A DNA stretch of 44,628 nt. It comes from Candidatus Omnitrophota bacterium (GTDB lineage: Bacteria; Omnitrophota; Gorgyraeia; Gorgyraeales; Gorgyraeaceae). The notes beneath the pieces were generated by a model. That model did not search any database. It worked only from the letters and a program-made list of their open reading frames with translations, and was not told the DNA's origin. Both the position numbers and the translations under genes were made by a program. Positions 15,550-23,140 of the stretch are shown here, in pieces. Within the stretch, counting starts at the first letter, position 1; every line of letters starts with the position of its first letter. The stretch covers positions 1-44,628 of the forward strand of contig JAHIYJ010000060.1 of assembly GCA_018814825.1 (NCBI GenBank). Direction: 5' to 3'.

Positions 15550-16407
15550 TTAGTTCTTCTCTAACCCCAGGTAATGAGCGCCTTCTTCTTTTCTGCCGTG
15601 TTTTATACAGCCGTTGCCGTAGATACGGCATTTTTTCCGGAGCTCCAGAATGGCTAGTTTCTTTTGCTTAGGATTAAGGATCCCTGATTCAAGCAGATTT
15701 ACAATCGCGTGTATCCTGAACCTGTCGATTCCTGTCCTGTAAATATATGACACCTGGTCCGGCCTGCCGCCGTCTTTAAGTGTGAGCGCCTTCTCAATAA
15801 AAAGAAACTTATTTCTCGCGCTTGCTCTTAGCCAGAAATCATAATCCTCACAGCACGGGAGAGATTCGTCAAAAAACCCTATATCATAGAAAAGGCCGCG
15901 CTTTATCATTACTGTAGACATACTTACCGCGCAAAGGCTCAGGCATTTATCAAAAATATAACCGTGCTGCTTTTTGTGCTTTTTCTTCTGGTTCAGCAGC
16001 CTCTCGCCTCTGTACCATGTCTCGTCAGTATGTGAAACAGTGTAATCCGGTTCGTCCAGCATAGCATCCAACTGGACCGCCAGCTTATCGGCGTCCCACC
16101 AATCGTCTGAATCAAGAAAGGCTATAAAAGGCTTGGTCGAGTTCTTTATGCCGGTATTACGCGCCGCGGCCGGGCCTTTGTTTGACTGATAAATATAGCG
16201 TACTGCGTTATGCGTCACGCGTCGTGCGTTTTCGCAAGACGCTGTACGCTCGACGCAATACGAAAGCGCTATTTCTTTAGTGCGATCAGTTGAGCCGTCA
16301 TCCACTATTACCAATTCAACATCCTGATATGTCTGGGATAAGACCGAACCTATAGCTTTTTTAAGGAACCGTTCCCTGTTAAATGTGGGGATAATGACGC
16401 TGATCAT
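15550..16407 (-). CDS. Family 2 glycosyltransferase
   Basis: 285 residues, GT-A fold inverting transferase using a nucleotide sugar, probably acting in surface polysaccharide or glycolipid assembly. Start MISVIIPTFNRERFLKKAI, VIVDDGSTD (33-41), GPAAARNTGI (78-87) and the metal-binding LDSDDWW (98-104) are diagnostic. CEDYDFWLR (186-194) matches the acceptor/catalytic ED region. No membrane helix, so a peripheral cytoplasmic enzyme. Residues about 51-69 are extra relative to the usual spacing between ALSY and VRYIYQ. They are encoded by a GC-rich palindromic repeat. The acceptor cannot be predicted. It is downstream of the pseudopilin gene and may belong to the same transcript. Confidence 0.92.
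   Translation of the reverse strand: MISVIIPTFNRERFLKKAIGSVLSQTYQDVELVIVDDGSTDRTKEIALSYCVERTASCENARRVTHNAVRYIYQSNKGPAAARNTGIKNSTKPFIAFLDSDDWWDADKLAVQLDAMLDEPDYTVSHTDETWYRGERLLNQKKKHKKQHGYIFDKCLSLCAVSMSTVMIKRGLFYDIGFFDESLPCCEDYDFWLRASARNKFLFIEKALTLKDGGRPDQVSYIYRTGIDRFRIHAIVNLLESGILNPKQKKLAILELRKKCRIYGNGCIKHGRKEEGAHYLGLEKN
16201..16257. repeat. In-frame GC-rich palindromic insert in the glycosyltransferase gene
   Basis: A run of TGCGT/ACGCA-type words (TGCGTTATGCGTCACGCGTC and, opposite, GACGCAATACG) with imperfect inverted symmetry. It adds about 19 residues at a variable loop without breaking the frame. The words resemble the intergenic element at 40476-40540. Confidence 0.6.
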
Positions 16408-16501
16408 GCCTGGATTTTAGCTTATCCTTCTGCGCTTTTTTCCTGTCCCGCAAAAGCCTGGATATATCCTTCTGTCTGCGCGTGATTTTCTGCTTCATGT
16501 T

Positions 16502-17038
16502 TTATTGTATGGTAATCTTGCCCGTGGAACTGATAATGGAGATCGTCCTTGAGTCGCCTCCTTTGTCGCTTAAGGTTATGGTGCCGCTTGGGCCTTCTAC
16601 CGCGCCGCTCGGGACAAAAATAACAGCGTCATCCTTAAATGTTATTGGGTCTGATTCTTTGTTTCCCGGTAACTCGAATTTTATGGATCCGGGCAGCTTA
16701 TGTTTTTTCTCTGATATATTACCATCCTCATCCTGTATCCAATATGCTCCTTCCTGCGCGTCAAACACCACCATCTGCCTGTCTCTATAGGTAATAGCTG
16801 AACTCCTCGCTACCCTTAAAGTCCCGAGAATGGCCCTTGAAGCGGTTTTTATCCTGAGGCCTTTTCCAAAACCTGACGTAAAGGGTATGGAAATACCGAG
16901 CAGCATCCCGATTATCGCCAGCACCACAAGCATTTCGACCAGCGTAAAACCACGCTTCTTGTCCAAGGCTAAGCCTTGGACAAGGCCTTGTCCAAGGCTT
17001 AGCCTTGGACAAGGTTTGTGATTACCAATTCGTAACAT
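16502..17038 (-). CDS. GspH/FimT-like minor pseudopilin
   Basis: A type II secretion/type IV pilus-type minor pseudopilin. The prepilin motif KKRG|FTLVEM with the following hydrophobic helix (LVVLAIIGMLLGISIPF) marks the peptidase cleavage and methylation site and inner-membrane segment. A helical linker (ASRAILGTLRVARSSAITYRD) and a C-terminal beta-rich GspH domain (VFVPSGAVEGPSGTITLSD) follow. The start is uncertain. The ATG at 17038 overlaps the gspG end and gives a leader of about 30 residues read through a perfect palindrome. A TTG at 16966, with AAGG six bases upstream, would give a normal short leader (MDKKRG). It follows gspG in the same operon. Confidence 0.85.
   Translation of the reverse strand: MLRIGNHKPCPRLSLGQGLVQGLALDKKRGFTLVEMLVVLAIIGMLLGISIPFTSGFGKGLRIKTASRAILGTLRVARSSAITYRDRQMVVFDAQEGAYWIQDEDGNISEKKHKLPGSIKFELPGNKESDPITFKDDAVIFVPSGAVEGPSGTITLSDKGGDSRTISIISSTGKITIQ
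16958..17013. repeat. 56-bp perfect palindrome made of two smaller palindromes
   Basis: 16958-16985 and 16986-17013 are exact reverse complements (28-base arms, no spacer). Each half is itself a near-complete palindrome of the type CTTGTCCAAGGCT-A-AGCCTTGGACAAG. It lies between the gspG stop and the conserved prepilin motif of the next gene, and is open in that gene's frame. Confidence 0.95.
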
Positions 17039-17456
17039 CATCTCTATCATTTCCGTCGCCTTTCCCGTCCGTACCCAGAGAATACAAATCATATGAATAT
17101 GTATTATGCGTGCCGGGATTGACATAAACGAATGGGCTGCCCCACGCGTCAAGATATTCCCCGTTTTCGTTAAGCTCTTGTTCTCTTATCTTCATGTAAG
17201 GGCCATTCCAGTCAATATCACCAGAATCTTCCATAAGGGCCTTTACCAAGTTCTTATTGCCTGTATCCGGATAGATTCCTATGTCTGTCTCGTACATTCC
17301 TATAGCAGTCTCTATCGTCACGATCTGCGTCTTTACTTTTGTGATAGCTCCTCTTTTCCTGGCCTGCTGCGCGCCGCTTACGACCATGCCCGCCAGGATA
17401 GTGATAATCGCGATAACCACCAGAAGCTCAATGAGCGTAAAACCTTTGTTTTTCAT
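17022..17456 (-). CDS. gspG: GspG-type major pseudopilin
   Basis: 144 residues. MKNKG|FTLIELLVVIAIITILAGMVV is a typical short prepilin leader plus transmembrane helix with the Glu at position +5. The globular part has the GspG signature order: an ARK-type helix (QARKRGAITKVKTQIVTIETAIGMYE), then DIGIYPDTG, LDAWGSPFVYVNPG and the calcium-loop-like DLYSLGTDGKGDGND. It would form the short periplasmic pseudopilus. AGGAG precedes the ATG by six bases. It overlaps the upstream ATPase gene by four bases. No GspF, GspC or secretin gene is in the window. Confidence 0.93.
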   Translation of the reverse strand: MKNKGFTLIELLVVIAIITILAGMVVSGAQQARKRGAITKVKTQIVTIETAIGMYETDIGIYPDTGNKNLVKALMEDSGDIDWNGPYMKIREQELNENGEYLDAWGSPFVYVNPGTHNTYSYDLYSLGTDGKGDGNDRDDVTNW

Positions 17457-19162
17457 ATATACTCCTTGGTTTCTCTTAACACCTCTTCGATGCTCGTGAT
17501 CCCTTCCACGATCTTCCTGACCCCGCCCTCTCTTAATGTCTTCATCCCGTTTTCCCTCGCTGCGTTCCTGATAGCGGATAAACTCGCGCGTTTTACCACA
17601 AGCTCCCTTATTTTCTCATCCAGTATAAAAAGCTCATACAAACCTGAGCGGCCTTTATAGCCTGACCCGTTGCATTCCGAACACCCCGCGCCTTTATAAA
17701 ATTTAATACCCTTTGCCTCTTCCGGGGTTATGCCGAGTTCTTTGAGTTCGCTTTTTTGGGGCTCGTATGGCTCTCTGCATTTCTGGCAGATCATCCTTAT
17801 CAGGCGCTGAGCTATAACCGCCCTTACGGTCGAAGTGATCAAAAACGGCTCTATCTTCATGTCCATCAGCCTCGCAACCGAGCTCGGCGCGTCATTGGTA
17901 TGCAGCGTGCTCAGTACCAGGTGGCCTGTCAGGGCTGACTGAATAGCTATTTCAGCTGTCTCAGTATCCCTTATCTCGCCGACCATCAATATGTCAGGGT
18001 CCTGCCTGAGCATGTGCCTAAGTGTCCTGGCGAAGGTGAGGTCTATCTTGGAATTCATGGCTACCTGTATTATGCCCTCTATGTCATATTCCACAGGATC
18101 CTCGACGGTGATTATCTTATACTCTATCTTATTTACCTCCCTGAGACAGGAGTAAAGAGTGGTGGTCTTGCCGCTCCCTGTCGGGCCTGTCGTCAATATG
18201 ATTCCATTCGGCCTCTGGATCAGATGCCTGAGGCTGGCCTTTACATCGTCATTCATGCCAAGCTGGTCGAGCGAAAGGCTGACCACGTTTTTATCCAGGA
18301 CTCTCATCACTATACTCTCGCCGTAAAGGGTCGGCAGGGTGGATACGCGCAGGTCCACGGACCTGCCTCCAATATCCAGCATGATACGGCCATCCTGCGG
18401 AAGCCGGCTCTCGGCGACATCCAGGTTAGCCATGACCTTTACCCTGGAGCTTATAGCCAGACTGAGGTCTCTGGGCGGATGGGCGGCGTCATAGCATATA
18501 CCGTCTATCCTGTATCTTATCTTGTATTCTTTTTCAAAAGGCTCAAGGTGAATATCCGACGCCTTTTCCCTTATCGCCCGCAGGAGCACCATATTAAGGA
18601 GCTTTACCACGGGCGCCTGAGACGCTATCTCTTTAAGCTTGTCCGCATCTTTGGCCGCTGAAATAATAGCCTTGCCTGAGGCCTTTTCCGCCTCGTTTAT
18701 CACGTCGCCGAGAGATTCTTCTTCCTCCCCGTAATAGCGCTCTATGGCCTTGGTTATGTCATCCCGCTTTGCCATGACCATCTTAATATTCAGGCCCGTG
18801 ATAAACCTAAGCTCGTCCGCTGTTTTCATGTTTAACGGATCGGACGTCGCCACGACCACGGCATCGCCCTTTACCCGCAACGGCACTATATTGTAAAATT
18901 TGGCGGTAGACGCCGAAATCTTATTGACCGCGTCTCTCTCGATTTCCTCGCGGGAAAGGTCAACAAGTTCAATGCTGAGCCAGTCTGCCACGGCCCCCAG
19001 CAAAACGTTTTCCTTGACATGATCATTATCAACGAGTATCTTGAATATATTTTTACCCGTCTTTTTTTCCTCTTCTCTCGATTCGTCAATGACCTGCTGG
19101 GTCAATAACTTTTTGTCGATCAGTTTTTTCAACAGAAGGTCATATTGCGTGCCATTAGACAT
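17453..19162 (-). CDS. PilB/GspE-family assembly ATPase, second of a tandem pair
   Basis: 569 residues. An N-terminal MshEN/GspE-N-like domain covers about residues 10-145, with the ATPase core after 180. Walker A is GPTGSGKTT (326-334), the Asp box ITVEDPVEY is at 351-359, Walker B is DPDILMVGEIRD (388-399) and the His box is LSTLHTNDA. A zinc-binding subdomain has C459, C462, C494 and C497 (CQKC, CSEC). It powers pseudopilus or pilus extension at the inner-membrane face. It overlaps gspG by four bases and the preceding ATPase gene by eight. The presence of two consecutive assembly ATPases suggests two machines, or a hetero-oligomer. Confidence 0.93.
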   Translation of the reverse strand: MSNGTQYDLLLKKLIDKKLLTQQVIDESREEEKKTGKNIFKILVDNDHVKENVLLGAVADWLSIELVDLSREEIERDAVNKISASTAKFYNIVPLRVKGDAVVVATSDPLNMKTADELRFITGLNIKMVMAKRDDITKAIERYYGEEEESLGDVINEAEKASGKAIISAAKDADKLKEIASQAPVVKLLNMVLLRAIREKASDIHLEPFEKEYKIRYRIDGICYDAAHPPRDLSLAISSRVKVMANLDVAESRLPQDGRIMLDIGGRSVDLRVSTLPTLYGESIVMRVLDKNVVSLSLDQLGMNDDVKASLRHLIQRPNGIILTTGPTGSGKTTTLYSCLREVNKIEYKIITVEDPVEYDIEGIIQVAMNSKIDLTFARTLRHMLRQDPDILMVGEIRDTETAEIAIQSALTGHLVLSTLHTNDAPSSVARLMDMKIEPFLITSTVRAVIAQRLIRMICQKCREPYEPQKSELKELGITPEEAKGIKFYKGAGCSECNGSGYKGRSGLYELFILDEKIRELVVKRASLSAIRNAARENGMKTLREGGVRKIVEGITSIEEVLRETKEYI

Positions 19163-20816
19163 CTTGTGTAACCCTCATTACTTCCTGGACGGTCGTGTAG
19201 CCTCTCTTTACCTTCTCAATGCCGTCTTCCTTGAGCGTCTTCATGCCGGCCTGCCTGGCTTTTTTAAGCACCTCGGAATTTGAGGCATTATCCAGGATCA
19301 TCTCCCTGATCTCATCAGTCATAATGAAAAGTTCATATATACCCACGCGGCCTTTAAAACCAGTATCACCACAGGACGGACATCCTTTGCTCCTGTAAAG
19401 CTCCAGGCCACTCTCTTCTTCAGGAGTCAGCGAGAGTATCCGGATCTCCCCTTCTGTGGGCTTATACGCCTCCCTGCACGATGAGCACAGAGTCCTTACG
19501 AGCCTCTGGGCGAGTATGCCCTGGACAGTCGAGACGACAAGGTAGTTTTTTATGCCCATGTCGACCAATCTGGCTATCGCGCTTACGGCGTCGTTGGTGT
19601 GGAGCGTGCTGAAAATCAGGTGTCCTGTCAGCGCGGACTGTATGGCTATCTGAGCGGTCTCCAGGTCTCTTATTTCCCCTACCATTATAATATCGGGGGC
19701 CTGCCTTAACATAGACCTTAGCCCTCCCGCGAACGTGAGGCCTATCTGCGGCTTGACCTGGACCTGGTTTATGCCGTCGAGCTGATATTCAACCGGGTCT
19801 TCTATGGTGATGATCTTGCGTTCTTTCTGGTTTATGTGGCTTAGCGTCGTGTAGAGAGTCGTGGTCTTACCGCTGCCGGTAGGCCCGGTTACAAGTATCA
19901 TGCCGTTCGGCATGCTTATAAGCTTCTCAAATTCTTTCCTCTCCTCAGGCAGAAATCCCAGGTCTTCAAGCCCCACCAGGAAACTCGACTTGTCAAGGAT
20001 CCTCATCACGATGCTCTCCCCGTGTATGCCAGGGAGGCTGGATACCCTGAGGTCCAGTTCCTTTTTGTCTAGCGCGATCTTTATCCTTCCGTCCTGTGGG
20101 AGCCTTTTCTCGGCAATGTCCATGCCCGCCATAATCTTTATCCTGCTCAAAATAGATCCCTGCAGCCTCTTTGGCGGAGCAGGCACATTATGCAGGACCC
20201 CGTCTATCCTGTAGCGAACCCGGAATTTATTCTCCAGGGGCTCGACGTGTATGTCGCTGGCCCTTTTTTTTACCGCCTCGCCTATGATAACATTCACCAG
20301 CTTTACTATAGGCGCATCATCTCCGCCCTTTGTATCTTTTATACCCTCTGACGCCTTTTCCAGATCTACCCCTGATTTTTCTTTTGCGGAATAAAGCTCG
20401 TTAAGGGCAGTCTCGAAATCTTTCGACTTCACCAGTTCCAGCTCTACTGGCAAGCCTATTATCCCCTCAAGGTTTTTCTCGGCTATAAAATTCAAAGGGT
20501 CGTCGGTCCCTATCACTAATGCGCCGCTTTTCTGCTTCAACGGCAATACCCTGTGAGCGAGAGCGATATTAGACGGCAACAGGTTCAGCAGTTTTTTCTC
20601 TATGTTCTTGGGATCAAGGGGAACTGGAAGTATGCCTGTCTGCGCGGCGATCGTCTTGCCGACATTCTGGTTTGACACATACCCCAGCTTGGCCAGTACG
20701 CCGGCAAAATAGGCCTTGGTCTCAGCCTGTTCAAGAAGGGCCTTTTTTATCTTCTCCTCGTCTAGAAGCCCGATATTTATCACCAACTCTTTTATTATAT
20801 CCTGCTTACGTATCAA
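19155..20816 (-). CDS. PilB/GspE-family assembly ATPase, first of a tandem pair
   Basis: 553 residues with the same architecture as its downstream neighbour: N-terminal MshEN-like domain (about 1-145), Walker A GPTGSGKTT (311-319), ITIEDPVEY, Walker B APDIIMVGEIRD and cysteines C444, C447, C479 and C482. Sequence divergence from the neighbour is substantial, so this is not a recent duplicate. The start is TTG at 20814-20816, with GAGG seven bases upstream. The nearby upstream ATG is in a different frame. It is the first gene of the pseudopilin operon, after a repeat-filled spacer. Confidence 0.92.
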   Translation of the reverse strand: MIRKQDIIKELVINIGLLDEEKIKKALLEQAETKAYFAGVLAKLGYVSNQNVGKTIAAQTGILPVPLDPKNIEKKLLNLLPSNIALAHRVLPLKQKSGALVIGTDDPLNFIAEKNLEGIIGLPVELELVKSKDFETALNELYSAKEKSGVDLEKASEGIKDTKGGDDAPIVKLVNVIIGEAVKKRASDIHVEPLENKFRVRYRIDGVLHNVPAPPKRLQGSILSRIKIMAGMDIAEKRLPQDGRIKIALDKKELDLRVSSLPGIHGESIVMRILDKSSFLVGLEDLGFLPEERKEFEKLISMPNGMILVTGPTGSGKTTTLYTTLSHINQKERKIITIEDPVEYQLDGINQVQVKPQIGLTFAGGLRSMLRQAPDIIMVGEIRDLETAQIAIQSALTGHLIFSTLHTNDAVSAIARLVDMGIKNYLVVSTVQGILAQRLVRTLCSSCREAYKPTEGEIRILSLTPEEESGLELYRSKGCPSCGDTGFKGRVGIYELFIMTDEIREMILDNASNSEVLKKARQAGMKTLKEDGIEKVKRGYTTVQEVMRVTQDV

Positions 20817-20841
20817 GGCCGTCCCTCATTCCTTTTGTTCC

Positions 20842-20945
20842 ATATTGAAGATGCTGGAAACTGGAAGTAGATGATAGAAGATTGAAATCCAGCATCTAGC
20901 TTCTATTTCTATCTTCCTAACCAGCCTCTACACCTATAGACCAAC
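20842..20945. repeat. Dispersed repeat (AGCTTCTA...TTCCTAACCAGC type)
   Basis: The spacer between larB and the first ATPase gene contains GATGCTGGAAACTGGAAG and, downstream, CTAGCTTCTATTTCTATCTT followed by CCTAACCAGCCTCTA. The same words in the same order occur at 38049-38190, so this is a copy of that family. Confidence 0.7.
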
Positions 20946-20982
20946 CTCCCCAAACACTCTATACTATATCAAGTCAAGGCTA

Positions 20983-21726
20983 TTATTTATTGATCAGGCT
21001 CGCGAAATAGCCCGCGCCAAAGCCGTTATCTATATTTACCACCGTGACTCCGGGCGAACAACAGTTCATCATGGTCAAAAGCGGCGCCACGCCTTTAAAG
21101 CTCGACCCGTACCCCACACTCGTGGGGACCGCTATCACGGGCCTTTCGGTAAGACCCGCCACGACGCTGGCAAGGGCGCCTTCCATGCCGGCGACCACTA
21201 TAATCACATTTGCCCTGGAGATATCCCGCATCCTGTCAAACAGCCTGTGTATGCCAGCCACTCCGACATCATAACCCACCTTGACCTTGTTCCCCATAAG
21301 CTCAAGGGTCAGTCTCGCTTCTTCAGCCACCGGTATATCACTCGTGCCGGCTGTAAGTATCAGGACTGTTTTTTTGCTCTTTGGCTTTTCTTTCTTCGCG
21401 TAGATTATCCTGGCCAGTTCATTGTATTTCAAAAAACCGAAGCCTTCTTTCAGATACTCAAACAGGTCCTTGTTCGCCCGGGTCAGAAAGACCTGGCCGT
21501 TTCTTTTTACTATCTCTTTTAAGATTTCTTTTACGTGCGCGGGGGATTTGCCCTCGCAATAGACAACCTCGCCGAACCCCTTGCGCAGTAATCTATGGTG
21601 ATCCAGTTTAGCGAATTTAAGGTCTTTATATGGTAGGTTTTTTAGGGTCTCAAACGCCTGGGCGGGTGTAATCTTATTCGCGCTTAAATCCCTAAGAATC
21701 CTTCTTATAGATTTTCGAGAATCCAT
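20983..21726 (-). CDS. larB: LarB, pyridinium-3,5-biscarboxylic acid mononucleotide synthase
   Basis: 247 residues; carboxylates nicotinic acid adenine dinucleotide in the first step of nickel-pincer cofactor synthesis. The N-terminal region (FAKLDHHRLLRKGFGEVVYCEGKSP) and the C-terminal AIR-carboxylase-like domain (TAGTSDIPVAEEA, VVAGMEGALASVVAGL, AVPTSVGYG, NIDNGFGAGYFAS) match the family closely. The cofactor also needs LarC and LarE, neither of which is in the window, nor is any lactate racemase-type enzyme. The gene sits between an HTH membrane protein and the ATPase genes, which are not functionally related. Confidence 0.92.
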   Translation of the reverse strand: MDSRKSIRRILRDLSANKITPAQAFETLKNLPYKDLKFAKLDHHRLLRKGFGEVVYCEGKSPAHVKEILKEIVKRNGQVFLTRANKDLFEYLKEGFGFLKYNELARIIYAKKEKPKSKKTVLILTAGTSDIPVAEEARLTLELMGNKVKVGYDVGVAGIHRLFDRMRDISRANVIIVVAGMEGALASVVAGLTERPVIAVPTSVGYGSSFKGVAPLLTMMNCCSPGVTVVNIDNGFGAGYFASLINK

Positions 21727-21747
21727 GAGATCCCTCGTCGCGCCCGT

Positions 21748-22041
21748 TCATTTAAATATAAAATACAAAATAACCGCTATGGCGGATAAAGCGAAGATGT
21801 AAAAATCATTAAAATAGAAAAAATCCTTAACTCTGTCAGAGAAGCCCGCTGAATATTTACGGCGCGCCCCGGGACCGGACTTGCGGCCATAGACGTTAAG
21901 GTCGTCTATCCTGTACCGTGTGTAGATCCCGCCGATCTTATAAGACGGTATCGTTCCTTCGCCGGTCAGCTTCTCTATCTCACCCTCGGAAATACCGAGA
22001 TAATCCGCTGTTTCTTTGGCGGTTAAAAATTTCTTCATCAT
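21748..22041 (-). CDS. Excisionase-like HTH protein with C-terminal membrane helix
   Basis: 97 residues. Residues 5-52 are a MerR/excisionase-type helix-turn-helix (FLTAKETADYLGISEGEIEKL, then IPSYKIGGIYTRYRIDDL). After a basic Gly/Arg linker, residues about 77-96 form one membrane helix ending the protein (FYIFALSAIAVILYFIFK). It would hold a DNA- or protein-binding head at the cytoplasmic membrane face. The neighbouring bactofilin protein carries the same kind of HTH domain at its C-terminus, so the two may share a partner. I do not know a named family for this architecture. Confidence 0.75.
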   Translation of the reverse strand: MMKKFLTAKETADYLGISEGEIEKLTGEGTIPSYKIGGIYTRYRIDDLNVYGRKSGPGARRKYSAGFSDRVKDFFYFNDFYIFALSAIAVILYFIFK

Positions 22042-22045
22042 ATCT

Positions 22046-22104
22046 GAGCTTTCAGCTATCAGTCATCAGCTATCAGCTGCTGAAGGCTGAAAGCTGAGAG
22101 CTAA
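22046..22104. repeat. Dispersed repeat (CAGCTATCAG/GCTGAAAGC type)
   Basis: GAGCTTTCAGC is followed by repeated CAGCTATCAG words and then GCTGAAAGCTGAGAGC, giving a 10-11 base inverted pair (AGCTTTCAGC with GCTGAAAGCT). It fills the spacer between the HTH-membrane gene and the bactofilin gene. Confidence 0.65.
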
Positions 22105-22112
22105 TCGCTATT

Positions 22113-22634
22113 TTATTTAGCCCGTTCCTTGGCTATCCACTCGTCTATCATGCCCCTGTCAAATCTCCAGTCATCTCCTTCTTTAAAGGCCGGGATCTTG
22201 CCGGAATTGGCCCAGCTTAGAATATTAGAGACCTCTACCTCAAGATATTTGGCGAGTTGGTCCGCGTTAAAAGCATTACTTCTCTGTTCGGAATAGCGGC
22301 CCATCATCTCGCATTTTCCCTGCATCACCGCGCCTGACTCAATGATCAATACAGGAGTGGTGATATCTCCAACCACATGCGCGCGAGAAAGCATCTGGAG
22401 CTGTTTCTGGGCCCTAATATTGCCTGTGACCTTTCCGCCTACCACTATTTCCTCGCCGATTATGTCCGCCTGCACCGTAGCGTTCTCTCCTATAATGAGG
22501 CTGCCTTTTGTATCCAGTTTGCCCTCAAAGCTGCCGTTTATCCGCAGATTCACTGGGTCTTTAAAAGTCAAAGTACCCTGCATGCTTGCGTCCACATCCA
22601 GTAGCTTCTGCTCTACCCTGTCCTTGCGAGCCAT
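22113..22634 (-). CDS. Bactofilin fused to a C-terminal HTH domain
   Basis: 173 residues. Residues about 12-110 are a bactofilin (polymer-forming) right-handed beta-helix with regular rungs: GTLTFKDPVNLRINGSFEG, GSLIIGENATVQADIIGEE, IVVGGKVTGNI, AHVVGDITTPVLIIESGA. Bactofilins polymerise without nucleotides and position cell-wall, stalk or chromosome proteins. Residues about 120-170 are an excisionase/MerR-type HTH (FNADQLAKYLEVEVSNILSW, then IPAFKEGDDWRFDRGMIDEW). The usual proline-rich C-terminal tail is replaced by this domain. GGAGG is close upstream of the ATG. It lies downstream of an MgtC-family gene. The domain assignment is firm; the combined role is unknown. Confidence 0.88.
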   Translation of the reverse strand: MARKDRVEQKLLDVDASMQGTLTFKDPVNLRINGSFEGKLDTKGSLIIGENATVQADIIGEEIVVGGKVTGNIRAQKQLQMLSRAHVVGDITTPVLIIESGAVMQGKCEMMGRYSEQRSNAFNADQLAKYLEVEVSNILSWANSGKIPAFKEGDDWRFDRGMIDEWIAKERAK

Positions 22635-22648
22635 ATGACCTCCTTCTC

Positions 22649-23077
22649 CTATTTTTCCTCAATAGGAAGTTTTCTTAATAGATACAATGCCGCGAGCACT
22701 AGAGAGGTCGCTACGAAAGCGGCCAAGTAAAACCCGCACCCTACCGCGAGGCCTACGCCTGAGATCGCCCACAGGCTCGCCGCTGTCGTAAGCCCTGTTA
22801 CCGTCGTCTCAGACCGTATAATAGTGCCTGCCCCGAGAAAACCGATCCCTGTTATCACGCCTGCCGCTATCCTGGACGGGTCAACGGGAGCCATGCCAGC
22901 GTAAAGTTCGAATACGTATATGGAAGTCAGCATTATAAGCGTGGAGCCGACACAAACAAGTATGTGAGTCCTGAATCCCGCTATTTTCCTATTGTGCCTT
23001 TCTCTCTCAAACCCCACAAGCCCACCCAATAAAGCTCCGGCTATAAGCCTTAATATTATCTGGGAGTTGGTTAACAT
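22649..23077 (-). CDS. MgtC/SapB-family membrane protein
   Basis: 142 residues with four predicted membrane helices. The family core is present: LIAGALLGGLVGFERERHNR, GFRTHILVCVGSTLIML, RIAAGVITGIGFLGAGTI, TTAASLWAISGVGLAVG. MgtC-like proteins are linked to magnesium limitation and to F-type ATPase inhibition in pathogens, but most members, including short ones such as this lacking the C-terminal domain, have no proven role. GAGGAG precedes the ATG. It follows tsaD with a short hairpin-containing spacer. Confidence 0.9.
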   Translation of the reverse strand: MLTNSQIILRLIAGALLGGLVGFERERHNRKIAGFRTHILVCVGSTLIMLTSIYVFELYAGMAPVDPSRIAAGVITGIGFLGAGTIIRSETTVTGLTTAASLWAISGVGLAVGCGFYLAAFVATSLVLAALYLLRKLPIEEK

Positions 23078-23109
23078 AAAATTCTCCTCTTTTTAATTCG
23101 GCCAAATAA

Positions 23110-23131
23110 CTTACGTCGCTTCGCTCCGTAA
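23110..23131. repeat. Short hairpin with GAGCGAAGCGA core
   Basis: TTACG (23111-23115) pairs with CGTAA (23127-23131) around TCGCTTCGCTC. The core, read on the minus strand as GAGCGAAGCGA, is the same as in the hairpin loop at 7623-7636. Confidence 0.5.
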
Positions 23132-23140
23132 ATCATGGCT

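Noticed and set aside
15431-15631. A 66-codon minus-strand ORF covering the propeller-like peptide KDNLFAADDNGIFIFSDKD.
   Set aside because: Its first half is the glycosyltransferase C-terminus in another frame and its second half is the decayed propeller fragment, so I list it as a pseudogene instead.
16379-16498. A 39-codon minus-strand ORF (start MKQKITRRQKDISRLLRDR) between the pseudopilin and glycosyltransferase genes.
   Set aside because: Very basic and follows the pseudopilin by three bases, but has no ribosome site, overlaps the glycosyltransferase start and resembles no family I know. Not enough to call a gene.
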